Virus record (IMG/VR): IMGVR_UViG_3300021963_007070
Location: 1 to 42,631 of that record
DNA from: a virus
DNA: 42,631 nt
Direction: 5' to 3' (one strand)
Made by a program: the position numbers and the translations under genes. Below the pieces are notes generated by a model, which saw only the letters and a program-made list of their open reading frames with translations, ran no database searches and was not told where the DNA came from. Below are positions 1 through 7,695 of this stretch, in pieces; the first letter of the stretch is position 1, and each line of letters begins with the position of its first letter.

Positions 1-8
1 AATCTAAT

Positions 9-3000
9 TTGAAAAAAAAAGTATCAGAGAAAAATAATGAAATTGCTGAAGATTTAAGAGGTCAGAAAGACAGTGAGGGGAATCAATTAGATGCCGAAAC
101 AACTGAAAATGGTTCTTTACTTATTGGAGTTGAACATGGGGAGGGAAATGAGAGTACAAAAAGTACAATAGATAAAATCAAATCACTTCCAAAGGATGCA
201 AAAGTAATGTTTGTTGGTGAAGGTGGAGTTGGTAAAGATGATAGTGGTAAAATTGACTTTGTAGGAGAGCAGGCTGAATTAAGAGATGCGTGTTTAGAAC
301 ATTTTGATGATGCAAGAGAAGAAAGTTGGGATGAAAATGGGGATGTTAAAGATTCAGATGCTCCTATATTTGATGAAATTGCTAAATCATTTGGAGGTGA
401 TAAGGAAAAAGCAATGGCATCAGTTTGGACTAATATGGTTGGACAAGGTGATGATTTAGACGCTGATGATTACCTTACTGAAGAAACAAAAGAATGGATT
501 AAGGGAGAAGCGAAAAAAGGTGGAAGTAAAGAATTTGATGGAGATGTAGATTGGAATAACCTTACATTAGAACAAAAAGAAGACCTTTATCAACTTAATT
601 ATAGAGATGACCAGAACTATGGAGAAACTGATTTATCCAAAGGTCAAAAAGCATTTAATGATTATAGACAGCAAGAGTTAGATAGAAAAATAAAAGAAGG
701 GGAAGAAAAAGGTTATACCGTTATTGCAACGATGGGTAATTCCCACGTTGGAATGTGGAGAGAAAGAAATAAAAAGAAAACTGATTCATTCAAACCTCAA
801 TCTTTAAGAAATTTACAAAAAGAATTACCTGAAGCAGATAAAGAAATATTCAATAAAGAATCAGATTTAGATAAAATACCTTCTGATAAAAAAGAAGAAA
901 TATCTATGAAGATTGATGAATTGGCGGATAAAGCATCTAAAGGAGAAGATTTTAACCTTTGTCAAATTACTGTTCCTGGAACTAACTTATATTGTGATGA
1001 TAATCAAGGAATTCCTAGAGAAGAAATGCCACAATTTAAAGGTAAGCCATTACCTGGAACACCAGCTGAAGAACTTCCAAAAGATAGTAAGGGTGAAGTA
1101 GATACCGAACCTCTTTTCAAAAAAATGTTAAAAGAGAAGGGTATTAAAACCGTAGAAACCGAATTACCTTCAGATAAATTAAAAGCAACACAAAGTGAAT
1201 TAGTTGGTAGTAAAGTAGCAGGAATGACGAAGGCTTTAGAAGAAGACCCTCAAAATCCTGGTATTACTGCACCAATTTATGTAAGTAGAGATGGATTCGT
1301 AATCGATGGACATCATAGATGGGCAGCCGTTACATCTGCCGCTATCAAAGCTGGAAAACCTGCAAATATGAAAGTTATTGTTGTGGATATGGATATTAAA
1401 GATGCTATCCCAATGTGTAATCAATTTGCAGAAGAACAAGGTATTGCGGCTAAAAAAGCGGATGCTAATGATGGTGAGCAACCAAAACCAAAAGAACCAA
1501 ACAAAAAAGAAGGTGGGGTAGTTTATCCTATCGGAGGAAACTATTATTCAGATACTCCTAATGGGCCTGCACAATATATTAAATCAGAGAGTGTAGTAAG
1601 AGAAGTATTTGAGAATGAAAATGAAAAGTTTTTAAAACTTTTGTTTGAAGCTAATGTTACAAAAAAATTACCTGATGGTGATACAATTAGAGTAACTCCA
1701 ATTGATGTAAAAGATCAACCAGAAGCAACTCAAAAAGCAGATGATGCAGAACCGGCATCTGATGAAACCTCTACAACTAATGTAACACCATTAGCAGGAA
1801 AAAAAGATTACAAAGATGTTGCGGCTAAACAAATAAATCAAACCAAATATAAAGATAGTATTTTGGATGATGAACTTAAAGAAAAAATATCTACCATTGT
1901 TGGTAAAATGACAAAAGGTGAAGATTTGACAGAAGAGGAGCAGGCTATTGCAAAGGATTATATTAAAATAGTAAATGATAAAAAGGTAAAAGTTTATATC
2001 GCATCAAAGAAAAAAGGTGATTGGTCTCCACAAGGATATATAAAAGCAGTAGAAGTGGGAGCGGGTAAAGCGAGTAAAGAGTGGGCTGATAGCGCGGGTA
2101 AAAAATATGGGGTAACAATTGGAAAATCCGGACAGGGAGCGGTGGGTAAAAAAGATCCAACTCCTGCTAAAATTGTAGGAGAGGAAGAGGAAGTTGAAAT
2201 AAAAGCAATTGATGAAAATACAGTTATATTTAATGGAAAAAAACATAAAAAAATACCTATTCCAACTGAAGATGCTTTAAGGGCTCAATTTAAGAAAAAT
2301 GAACCGAGTATTAGTGATGAGGAATTGGATAGTAAAGTAGCAATTGCTTTAAGAAAAATTAAAAAGCGTAACGATAATATTGATGAATTAATTGAAATTT
2401 CTAAAAAAAATGGTGGTAAATTTAAAACTGTAAATATCGGTGATACCTCAACTTCTGATGGAAGAAATGAAGCTAGGAAAAAACTATTAGATAAATCTAT
2501 TGATAAATTTACACAATTATTAGGCGATAAAAAAGATTTACCTGAAAACCAACAGGTGATGAAAACTCTTGACGAACTTAGAAATTTTGAAGGAGAAGAT
2601 TTGGAAACGAATTCCGAAAAACAAAAACAATATCAAGAACTTTTGAATAGACTTGAAATCGAAATGTTTAACAGTAAAGATTTTAGAGATGGGGTTCCCG
2701 ATTATGCTGAAGTTAAAGTAGCATTAGAATTATTATCAAAAGGTAATGCAGTTTATTTGCCAGCAGATGAAGCATTTAAAACCGCGGATGTACTAGTAAT
2801 AAATGAGATAGATGAACAAAATACAGATATACAATTTCTTTTGGTATCGTTAGAATTTTCTGGTGGAATTAGTGTAAAAGTACAAGGTGGTGCAGCCGGA
2901 ACAAGTGATGAAAAATGGAGACAGAGTAGATTTAAAACAAATGAAACCAGAAAAAGAGGTAATAGAATGTTATCATTATACGATAGTTTGTATCCGGAAA

Positions 3001-3509
3001 AACAAACTCCTCCCGATTTTCCTCCATCTGATGAACAACTTAATGAGCAAAAGGCAGCTCTAGAAGATGATAAAAAATGGATGGTGGAAAATGGAATCGC
3101 TACTGAAGAGGAGCTAAAAGCGGCTGAAGAGTGGGGTGAAAGAAGAGTTGCAGCAGTAATCGAGAAATGGAAGGATAATGGGGTATTTGATTGTTTGAAC
3201 GATGAAGAAAAGGTAAGATTTGAGGAAACAATGAAGATATATTATAAGAATCAAAAAATTTCTGAAATTCTCTACAACAACGATTTAGATTACACTAATT
3301 TTGGAAATTCTAATCAAAAATTCAGTATCAGTAAAGGTAAGGCAGTAAGATGTGAATCCGAAAATTTAGATGGTGTAGAAAAACCTTGCTATATGAAAAT
3401 TAAAGATGATGTTGGATTTAATTACTCAACGCAGGGTGATTGTACGGTAGTTAGACCTACAAACCGAAATCCATCGGAAATCCACAAAGAAAAACCAAAG
3501 GTAAAATAA
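9..3509 (+). CDS. Giant ParB-domain protein, probably virion-associated (5' end uncertain)
   Basis: At least 1166 aa. The frame is open to the left edge, so the TTG at base 9 may not be the true start and the gene may be partial. Residues about 36-250 contain a GVEHGEG motif and a later TMGNSHVGMW segment, a layout reminiscent of TraB/ChaN/EreA-type folds, but this is a weak guess. Residues about 385-480 look like a ParB/sulfiredoxin-type domain with DGHHRW at 433-438. The rest is charged and Lys/Glu-rich, with an LFEA site near residue 545 resembling a prohead-protease site. Size and mixed domains suggest a head-internal or injected protein. A promoter-like site follows immediately, so this gene ends a transcription unit. 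Overall function is unknown; only the ParB-like domain is reasonably sure. Confidence 0.6.
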   Translation: MKKKVSEKNNEIAEDLRGQKDSEGNQLDAETTENGSLLIGVEHGEGNESTKSTIDKIKSLPKDAKVMFVGEGGVGKDDSGKIDFVGEQAELRDACLEHFDDAREESWDENGDVKDSDAPIFDEIAKSFGGDKEKAMASVWTNMVGQGDDLDADDYLTEETKEWIKGEAKKGGSKEFDGDVDWNNLTLEQKEDLYQLNYRDDQNYGETDLSKGQKAFNDYRQQELDRKIKEGEEKGYTVIATMGNSHVGMWRERNKKKTDSFKPQSLRNLQKELPEADKEIFNKESDLDKIPSDKKEEISMKIDELADKASKGEDFNLCQITVPGTNLYCDDNQGIPREEMPQFKGKPLPGTPAEELPKDSKGEVDTEPLFKKMLKEKGIKTVETELPSDKLKATQSELVGSKVAGMTKALEEDPQNPGITAPIYVSRDGFVIDGHHRWAAVTSAAIKAGKPANMKVIVVDMDIKDAIPMCNQFAEEQGIAAKKADANDGEQPKPKEPNKKEGGVVYPIGGNYYSDTPNGPAQYIKSESVVREVFENENEKFLKLLFEANVTKKLPDGDTIRVTPIDVKDQPEATQKADDAEPASDETSTTNVTPLAGKKDYKDVAAKQINQTKYKDSILDDELKEKISTIVGKMTKGEDLTEEEQAIAKDYIKIVNDKKVKVYIASKKKGDWSPQGYIKAVEVGAGKASKEWADSAGKKYGVTIGKSGQGAVGKKDPTPAKIVGEEEEVEIKAIDENTVIFNGKKHKKIPIPTEDALRAQFKKNEPSISDEELDSKVAIALRKIKKRNDNIDELIEISKKNGGKFKTVNIGDTSTSDGRNEARKKLLDKSIDKFTQLLGDKKDLPENQQVMKTLDELRNFEGEDLETNSEKQKQYQELLNRLEIEMFNSKDFRDGVPDYAEVKVALELLSKGNAVYLPADEAFKTADVLVINEIDEQNTDIQFLLVSLEFSGGISVKVQGGAAGTSDEKWRQSRFKTNETRKRGNRMLSLYDSLYPEKQTPPDFPPSDEQLNEQKAALEDDKKWMVENGIATEEELKAAEEWGERRVAAVIEKWKDNGVFDCLNDEEKVRFEETMKIYYKNQKISEILYNNDLDYTNFGNSNQKFSISKGKAVRCESENLDGVEKPCYMKIKDDVGFNYSTQGDCTVVRPTNRNPSEIHKEKPKVK

Positions 3510-3510
3510 A

Positions 3511-3542
3511 TTTGGATAATTGAGTATTTTTTCGTATATTTG
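3511..3542 (+). promoter_or_regulatory. Bacteroidetes-type promoter, class A
   Basis: TTTGG starts at 3511 and TATATTTG at 3535, 24 bases apart start to start. This fits the Bacteroidetes primary-sigma consensus TTTG-N(about 20)-TAnnTTTG. The predicted start of transcription is near 3547, giving a leader of about 13 bases before the ATG at 3560. The same spacing recurs at four other sites in the window. Confidence 0.75.
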
Positions 3543-3559
3543 TAAAAACACAATATACA

Positions 3560-3916
3560 ATGGAAGATATTAAATTAGAAGAAAATGCAGTAACCTTTTG
3601 CGAGAGAGTTTATCCACAGACAACTGAAGAATTTAAGAAAATTTTAGATGAGATGTATGTTACCTTTTGTAAAAAACAGAGGAACTATGGGCCCGGTAAC
3701 ATTTCAGTAGGAACTGCATTGGAAACAAAAGATGATATAAAACTTTCACTTACTGGTCTTTGGTTTAGAATCAATGATAAAGTTCAAAGATTAAAACAAT
3801 TAGTTGTATTGGGGCAGCCTGATGAAGTAGGAGAATCTATTCAGGATACATACGAAGACCTTTCAGTATATGGTGTAATTGCACAATTAGTACAAAGAGG
3901 TAAATGGGCTAAATAA
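3560..3916 (+). CDS. Nmad1/DUF1599-like nucleotide-modification-associated protein
   Basis: 118 aa. The pattern NYGPGN, then SLTGLWFRINDKVQRLKQL, then an acidic ES.QDTYEDLSVYG helix and the ending RGKW matches the DUF1599 family, renamed nucleotide modification associated domain 1 because it co-occurs with DNA-base modification genes in phages. The fold is probably an all-alpha helical bundle; the biochemical role is not established. It is the first gene after a class A promoter and overlaps a 45-aa frame (TAATG), then dCMP deaminase, which fits a role in the dNTP pool. Family assignment is from motif memory. Confidence 0.7.
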   Translation: MEDIKLEENAVTFCERVYPQTTEEFKKILDEMYVTFCKKQRNYGPGNISVGTALETKDDIKLSLTGLWFRINDKVQRLKQLVVLGQPDEVGESIQDTYEDLSVYGVIAQLVQRGKWAK

Positions 3917-4053
3917 TGAAAATAACTTTATGTGAAGTGTGGGGGCAAATATATTTTCTTCCATACATTAAAATGACTCATACTCGAACACTTAATGGTA
4001 ACTTAGAGCTTATCATTGGGTATTTAAAGTGGGAAGTAGTAATTGGAGTATGA
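3916..4053 (+). CDS. 45-aa small protein between two overlapping stops and starts
   Basis: An ATG at 3916 overlaps the stop of the previous gene (TAATG) and the TGA at 4051 overlaps the ATG at 4050 of dCMP deaminase (ATGA). The predicted peptide begins MKITLCEVWG and is rich in hydrophobic and aromatic residues. The perfect overlap at both ends suggests it is translated, or at least keeps ribosomes moving so that the deaminase is translationally coupled. I do not recognise it. It is too short for most gene callers. Confidence 0.5.
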   Translation: MKITLCEVWGQIYFLPYIKMTHTRTLNGNLELIIGYLKWEVVIGV

Positions 4054-4493
4054 ATTGGACGGAATACTTTATCAATATAGCACAACAGGTAAAATTAAAA
4101 TCTAAAGACCAAAAGACTCAGATTGGAGTTGTAATTGTTGGTAAAGATAATGAAATAGTATCTACTGGCTATAATTCTTTTCCTCGCGGATTGAATGATG
4201 AAATTCAAATGAGGCAGGAAAGACCTGAAAAGTATTATTGGTTTGAACACGCTGAAAGAAATGCCATTTACAACGCAGCCCGAATAGGAGTATCCACATT
4301 AGGAACTACAATGTATATGACTTGTGATATGAGTTGTGCAGATTGTGCAAGAGGTATCATAAATGCGGGTATTAAAAAAGTAGTGTTTAGTAAGAGTAAT
4401 AAAGAGTGGCCTGAGATATGGAAAGAATCGGCAAAGCGAAGTGAGCAAATGTTCAGAGAAGCCGGTATTGAAGTGGAATATTTTGACTTGTAA
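4050..4493 (+). CDS. dCMP deaminase (deoxycytidylate deaminase)
   Basis: Deaminates dCMP to dUMP, feeding dTTP synthesis, in the cytoplasm. The zinc site is visible: HAERNA (His ligand and catalytic Glu) and SCADCARG (two Cys ligands). The usual Pro before the first Cys is Ser here. I chose the ATG at 4050 (MNWTEYF, 147 aa) rather than an in-frame GTG at 4029, because it overlaps the upstream stop as ATGA and matches where this family usually begins. No thymidylate synthase or dCMP hydroxymethylase is in the window, so the next enzyme is either elsewhere in the phage or supplied by the host. The family call is secure. Confidence 0.9.
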   Translation: MNWTEYFINIAQQVKLKSKDQKTQIGVVIVGKDNEIVSTGYNSFPRGLNDEIQMRQERPEKYYWFEHAERNAIYNAARIGVSTLGTTMYMTCDMSCADCARGIINAGIKKVVFSKSNKEWPEIWKESAKRSEQMFREAGIEVEYFDL

Positions 4494-4519
4494 ATTCTAA
4501 AAATAAATTTTCGTTTTTA

Positions 4520-4537
4520 TATATTTGTATATATTTA
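4520..4537 (+). promoter_or_regulatory. Promoter-like double -7 motif
   Basis: TATATTTG at 4520-4527 is followed by TATATTTA at 4530-4537, upstream of the ATG at 4566. There is no TTTGG 24 bases upstream (the bases around 4496 read TTCT), so this is not a class A site. The second copy continues to TATATTTATA, the class B motif seen before later genes. Confidence 0.45.
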
Positions 4538-4565
4538 TAGGTGAAATTCCACATCTCCATCTTAT

Positions 4566-4847
4566 ATGACACGCCTGTTACAAAAATTCCTAAATTGGGT
4601 TTTTCCTTTTAAAGAAGGTGAATTCCCTGCAACCCCTCAAGGTTTTAAAGCCGCACAAAAGTGGGCTCAATCTCAACCACATTCTTACTCCGAAAACCTT
4701 ACTCTTTGGGAAGAGGTTTATGATAACCATATGGATGGTTATTGGGTATTAGCTAAAATCAATGAACAAAAGAGATTAGCTGATAAGTACAAAGGGGTAA
4801 AAGAGAATCGTAAGCATACGAAAAAATATTCTCTAAAAAAATCTTAA
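4566..4847 (+). CDS. Hypothetical protein, 93 aa
   Basis: I do not recognise this protein. It has an aromatic N-terminus (FLNWVFPF), a central segment with a Trp-rich pattern (KWAQ, LTLWEEVYDN, DGYWVLAKI) and a strongly basic C-terminal tail ending in Lys-Lys-Ser. It could be a small nucleic-acid-binding protein, but only the basic tail supports that. It lies alone between two promoter regions, upstream of the gp32-like gene. Confidence 0.6.
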   Translation: MTRLLQKFLNWVFPFKEGEFPATPQGFKAAQKWAQSQPHSYSENLTLWEEVYDNHMDGYWVLAKINEQKRLADKYKGVKENRKHTKKYSLKKS

Positions 4848-4852
4848 AAACA

Positions 4853-4884
4853 TTTGGAACTTAGAAAGATATTTCATATATTTG
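4853..4884 (+). promoter_or_regulatory. Class A promoter upstream of gp32-like gene
   Basis: TTTGG at 4853 and TATATTTG at 4877, again 24 bases start to start. The predicted transcript starts near 4889, leaving an unusually long leader of about 73 bases before the ATG at 4962. The -7 box lies in the loop of an inverted repeat (4858-4866 with 4885-4893). Confidence 0.7.
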
Positions 4885-4893
4885 TTCTAAGTT
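4858..4893 (+). repeat. 9-bp perfect inverted repeat around the gp32 promoter
   Basis: AACTTAGAA at 4858-4866 pairs with TTCTAAGTT at 4885-4893; the 18-base spacer holds the -7 box. A T run (4892-4896) follows. As DNA it could be an operator overlapping the promoter; in a readthrough transcript it could act as a terminator for the preceding gene. Both readings are inference. Confidence 0.6.
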
Positions 4894-4904
4894 TTTGATT
4901 TACG

Positions 4905-4918
4905 AATATTTATATTTG
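4905..4918 (+). promoter_or_regulatory. Second promoter-like motif in the gp32 leader
   Basis: AATATTTATA at 4905-4914 overlaps TATATTTG at 4911-4918. No TTTG box lies 24 bases upstream; the nearest (4894-4897) is too close. It matches the class B motif and would give a second, shorter leader for the gp32-like gene. Confidence 0.4.
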
Positions 4919-4961
4919 TAAACACATAAACTTAAATTTTAAACTTTAAAAACTATAAATT

Positions 4962-5843
4962 ATGTCAACGAACATTGATGCAATCCGAGCTCGCCTTAAC
5001 AAATTGCAAGGCACTCAAAAGACAGCCGACAGTCTATGGAAACCCTCAGTCGGAAAACACCAATTGCGTTTAGTACCTTACAAATTCAACAAGGAAATTC
5101 CTTTTATTGAATTGTATTTTCACTACAACATCAACAACAAATCTTATCTCTCACCAGCTTCTTTCGGAAGACCTGACCCAATTGTAGAGTTTGCAGACAA
5201 ACTTAAAAGAATGGGTGGTAAAGATGATTATCGTGAAGCTAAAAAGATGGAGCCAAAATTGAGAACTTTCGTACCAGTTGTCGTAAGAGGATTGGAACAT
5301 GAGGGAGTTAAGTTTTGGGGATTTGGTAAAACCGTTTATCAAGAGTTATTAGGTTATTTTGCAGACCCTGATTATGGTGATTTATCTCATCCATTAAATG
5401 GTAGAGATATTGTAGTAGATTACACTGCACCAGAAGGTGGGGCATCTTATCCAACAACAACTATTAGAGTAAAACCTAACTCTACTAAATTACACGATGA
5501 AGATTCAAAAATCAGAGAGTTGTTGGAAAACCAAAAAGACATTACAACTATTTATTCTGAATTATCTTACGATGAGTTAAAGAAAATTTTGGAAAATTGG
5601 TTAAGTGGTAACACTACCGATGATACAGAAGAATCTGCAACTCAGGAAATCGTTGTTGCTAAATCCGAACAATCAGTAGCGGATTCATTTGATTTCGATT
5701 CTAAGCCTCATCAATTAGATGAAGTTGCAGAAACACCAAAAGCAAAAACAACTACATCTGAATTACCTTGGGATGATGAAAAACCAGCGGTAGCTAAAAC
5801 TACACAACAGGTAGCAGATGCATTCGAAGATTTATTCAAATAA
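4962..5843 (+). CDS. 32: gp32-like single-stranded DNA-binding protein
   Basis: Coats ssDNA at forks and recombination intermediates and recruits replication proteins. 293 aa, close to T4 gp32 (301 aa). The basic N-terminus (IRARLNKLQG) corresponds to the cooperativity region, the aromatic core (LRLVPYK, ELYFHYNINNKSYLSP) to the OB fold, and the acidic tail ending ADAFEDLFK to the protein-interaction tail. The protein has no cysteine at all, so the zinc-binding subdomain of T4 gp32 cannot be formed in the usual way. It is followed 8 bases later by UvsX. The start has the A-rich context typical of highly expressed Bacteroidetes genes. Confidence 0.88.
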   Translation: MSTNIDAIRARLNKLQGTQKTADSLWKPSVGKHQLRLVPYKFNKEIPFIELYFHYNINNKSYLSPASFGRPDPIVEFADKLKRMGGKDDYREAKKMEPKLRTFVPVVVRGLEHEGVKFWGFGKTVYQELLGYFADPDYGDLSHPLNGRDIVVDYTAPEGGASYPTTTIRVKPNSTKLHDEDSKIRELLENQKDITTIYSELSYDELKKILENWLSGNTTDDTEESATQEIVVAKSEQSVADSFDFDSKPHQLDEVAETPKAKTTTSELPWDDEKPAVAKTTQQVADAFEDLFK

Positions 5844-5851
5844 TATAGATT

Positions 5852-6970
5852 ATGGCAAAAACCGATTTAGCAGACATCCTGGTCGATAGTCTGAATAAAA
5901 AACAAAAAGACCAGAAAATCGCCTTTTTCTTAGATGATGATTCGGAAGGAGCTCCAACCAATGTTAATGGTTGGATTTCTACCGGAGCTGCTATGTTAGA
6001 TGTTGCTATCTCTAACCGACCTTATGGTGGAATACCTGTTGGTAGAATTACCGAAATAACAGGTTTGGAACAAAGTGGTAAATCACTTCTTTCTGCCCAT
6101 CTATTGGCAGAAACTCAAAAGCAGGGTGGTATTGCAGTATTAATTGATACTGAAACTGCGGTAAGTAGAGAATTCTTTGATGCTATTGGAGTAGATGTAT
6201 CCAAATTGTTATATGTTTCAGTAGATACGGTTGAGGATATTTTCGAAACAATTGAAACCATCATTGAAAAGGTTAGAGAAAAGGATGCACAAAAATTGGT
6301 AACAATTGTTGTGGATTCAGTAGCAGCAGCTTCTACTAAGAAAGAGATGGAGGCTGATTATGATAAAGATGGTTATGCAACTGATAAGGCAATTATCATT
6401 TCAAAAGCGATGAGAAAAATTACCAACACAATTGGTAGACAAAAAATCGCAGTTATCTTTACAAACCAATTAAGACAGAAATTAGGAGTAATGTTCGGTG
6501 ACCCTTGGACAACAAGTGGTGGTAAGGCTTTGGCATTCCACGCTTCAGTTCGTTTGAGATTAAAGAATGTTGGCCAAATTAAAATGAAAGTTGGTGGTAA
6601 CGATAAAGTGGTGGGTATATCAGTACGGGCACAAGTTGTTAAAAACCGATTAGGGCCACCACTTCGTTCAGCTGATTTTGAAATCTATTTTGATAGAGGA
6701 ATCGATAACTATGGTTCGTGGTTAACTGTAATGAAAGAAAATAAATTAGTAAAGCAAGGTGGGGCTTGGTATGAATACACCGATACTGATACCGGTGAGA
6801 TTATCAAATTCCAATCCAAAGATTTCATTAGGATGATGGTAGAAAAAGAAGATTTGAGAGAGCAAATTTATAAGAAGATTTGCGAACTTACAATTCTTCA
6901 ATACAAAAAAGACACCTATGATATTGAAGCTATGGAAGTGGATACTAATTTACCAAATGAAGTAGAATAA
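5852..6970 (+). CDS. uvsX: UvsX-like RecA-family recombinase
   Basis: ATP-dependent strand exchange protein for recombination-dependent replication and repair. 372 aa, near T4 UvsX (391 aa). Walker A GLEQSGKS is at residues 71-78; a Walker B-like strand (LVTIVVDSVAAA) lies near 150; FTNQLRQK and TTSGGKAL match the RecA L1/L2 area. It directly follows the gp32-like gene, its natural partner that it displaces from ssDNA. No UvsY loader is recognisable in the window. The stop overlaps the next start (TAATG). Confidence 0.93.
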   Translation: MAKTDLADILVDSLNKKQKDQKIAFFLDDDSEGAPTNVNGWISTGAAMLDVAISNRPYGGIPVGRITEITGLEQSGKSLLSAHLLAETQKQGGIAVLIDTETAVSREFFDAIGVDVSKLLYVSVDTVEDIFETIETIIEKVREKDAQKLVTIVVDSVAAASTKKEMEADYDKDGYATDKAIIISKAMRKITNTIGRQKIAVIFTNQLRQKLGVMFGDPWTTSGGKALAFHASVRLRLKNVGQIKMKVGGNDKVVGISVRAQVVKNRLGPPLRSADFEIYFDRGIDNYGSWLTVMKENKLVKQGGAWYEYTDTDTGEIIKFQSKDFIRMMVEKEDLREQIYKKICELTILQYKKDTYDIEAMEVDTNLPNEVE

Positions 6971-7695
6971 TGAATAAACTTTGGATATTCGGAGATTCAT
7001 ATTCAACATATAATAGAGAGAGGGGAGCGGATAATGTTTCCCTCTCCATTTATACAAAATTAGCAAATCATTTAAATTTAATTGAAACCAATAAATCAAT
7101 CTCAGGATTAGGAAATATTGATATATACAATAACTTATTAAAATTTTTACCAGAATATAATAGTGGGGATTGTATAATTTTTCAATTATCATTTTTGGAT
7201 AGATTTTCTTATATAGATGAAATTAAAAATAGAAAATTAAATGACCATGAATCCGATTTATTTTCAGTTAGTGGCAGATTTTTTTTACATCCCCAATATT
7301 ACTATAATTCTAATAAGAAGCTAACCGAAACTCAAAAGCAGGCATTTACTGATTTTATAAAAAATAATAGCAATAATCTAATTGATATTTACTTCAAATT
7401 TTTTATTCAATTAAAACACATAGTATTTTTTTTAGAAACTAAAGGTGTGAAATTTAAAATACTAATTTTGGAAGAACGAGATATGGATTATAATGGAGAG
7501 TCGATTCATATATCTACATTATTAAATAATAATGGATTAAAAAATAATTTGTTATTAATACAAGATAGAATGAGTATCCGTGCAGCTAGATTTTATTTAG
7601 AAGCGGAAGAATATGAATATCACCATTTTACATTAAACACTATTGAAAAATATGCGGAAGCATTAAAACAAAATTTTAATGAATTCAAAATATAA
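6970..7695 (+). CDS. SGNH/GDSL-like hydrolase family protein
   Basis: 241 aa. The start LWIFGDSYSTYN carries the block I GDS motif with the nucleophile Ser, and SISGLGN matches the block II/III region. The last block is weak: EYEYHHFTLN near residue 220 offers a His but no clear Asp-x-x-His. SGNH enzymes cut esters on lipids, sugars or peptidoglycan; the substrate here is unknown. Local base composition is even more AT-rich than in neighbouring UvsX. It starts inside the UvsX stop (TAATG) and its 3' end overlaps the next gene by 17 bases, so it is cotranscribed with recombination genes without an obvious link. Confidence 0.7.
   Translation: MNKLWIFGDSYSTYNRERGADNVSLSIYTKLANHLNLIETNKSISGLGNIDIYNNLLKFLPEYNSGDCIIFQLSFLDRFSYIDEIKNRKLNDHESDLFSVSGRFFLHPQYYYNSNKKLTETQKQAFTDFIKNNSNNLIDIYFKFFIQLKHIVFFLETKGVKFKILILEERDMDYNGESIHISTLLNNNGLKNNLLLIQDRMSIRAARFYLEAEEYEYHHFTLNTIEKYAEALKQNFNEFKI

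Noticed and set aside
913-1101. Plus-strand 62-aa frame inside the giant gene
   Set aside because: Out-of-frame shadow of the ParB-domain protein, without its own start context or motif.
4029-4049. GTG at 4029 as start of dCMP deaminase
   Set aside because: The ATG at 4050 overlaps the upstream stop as ATGA and matches the usual beginning of the family; the extra seven residues have no family support.
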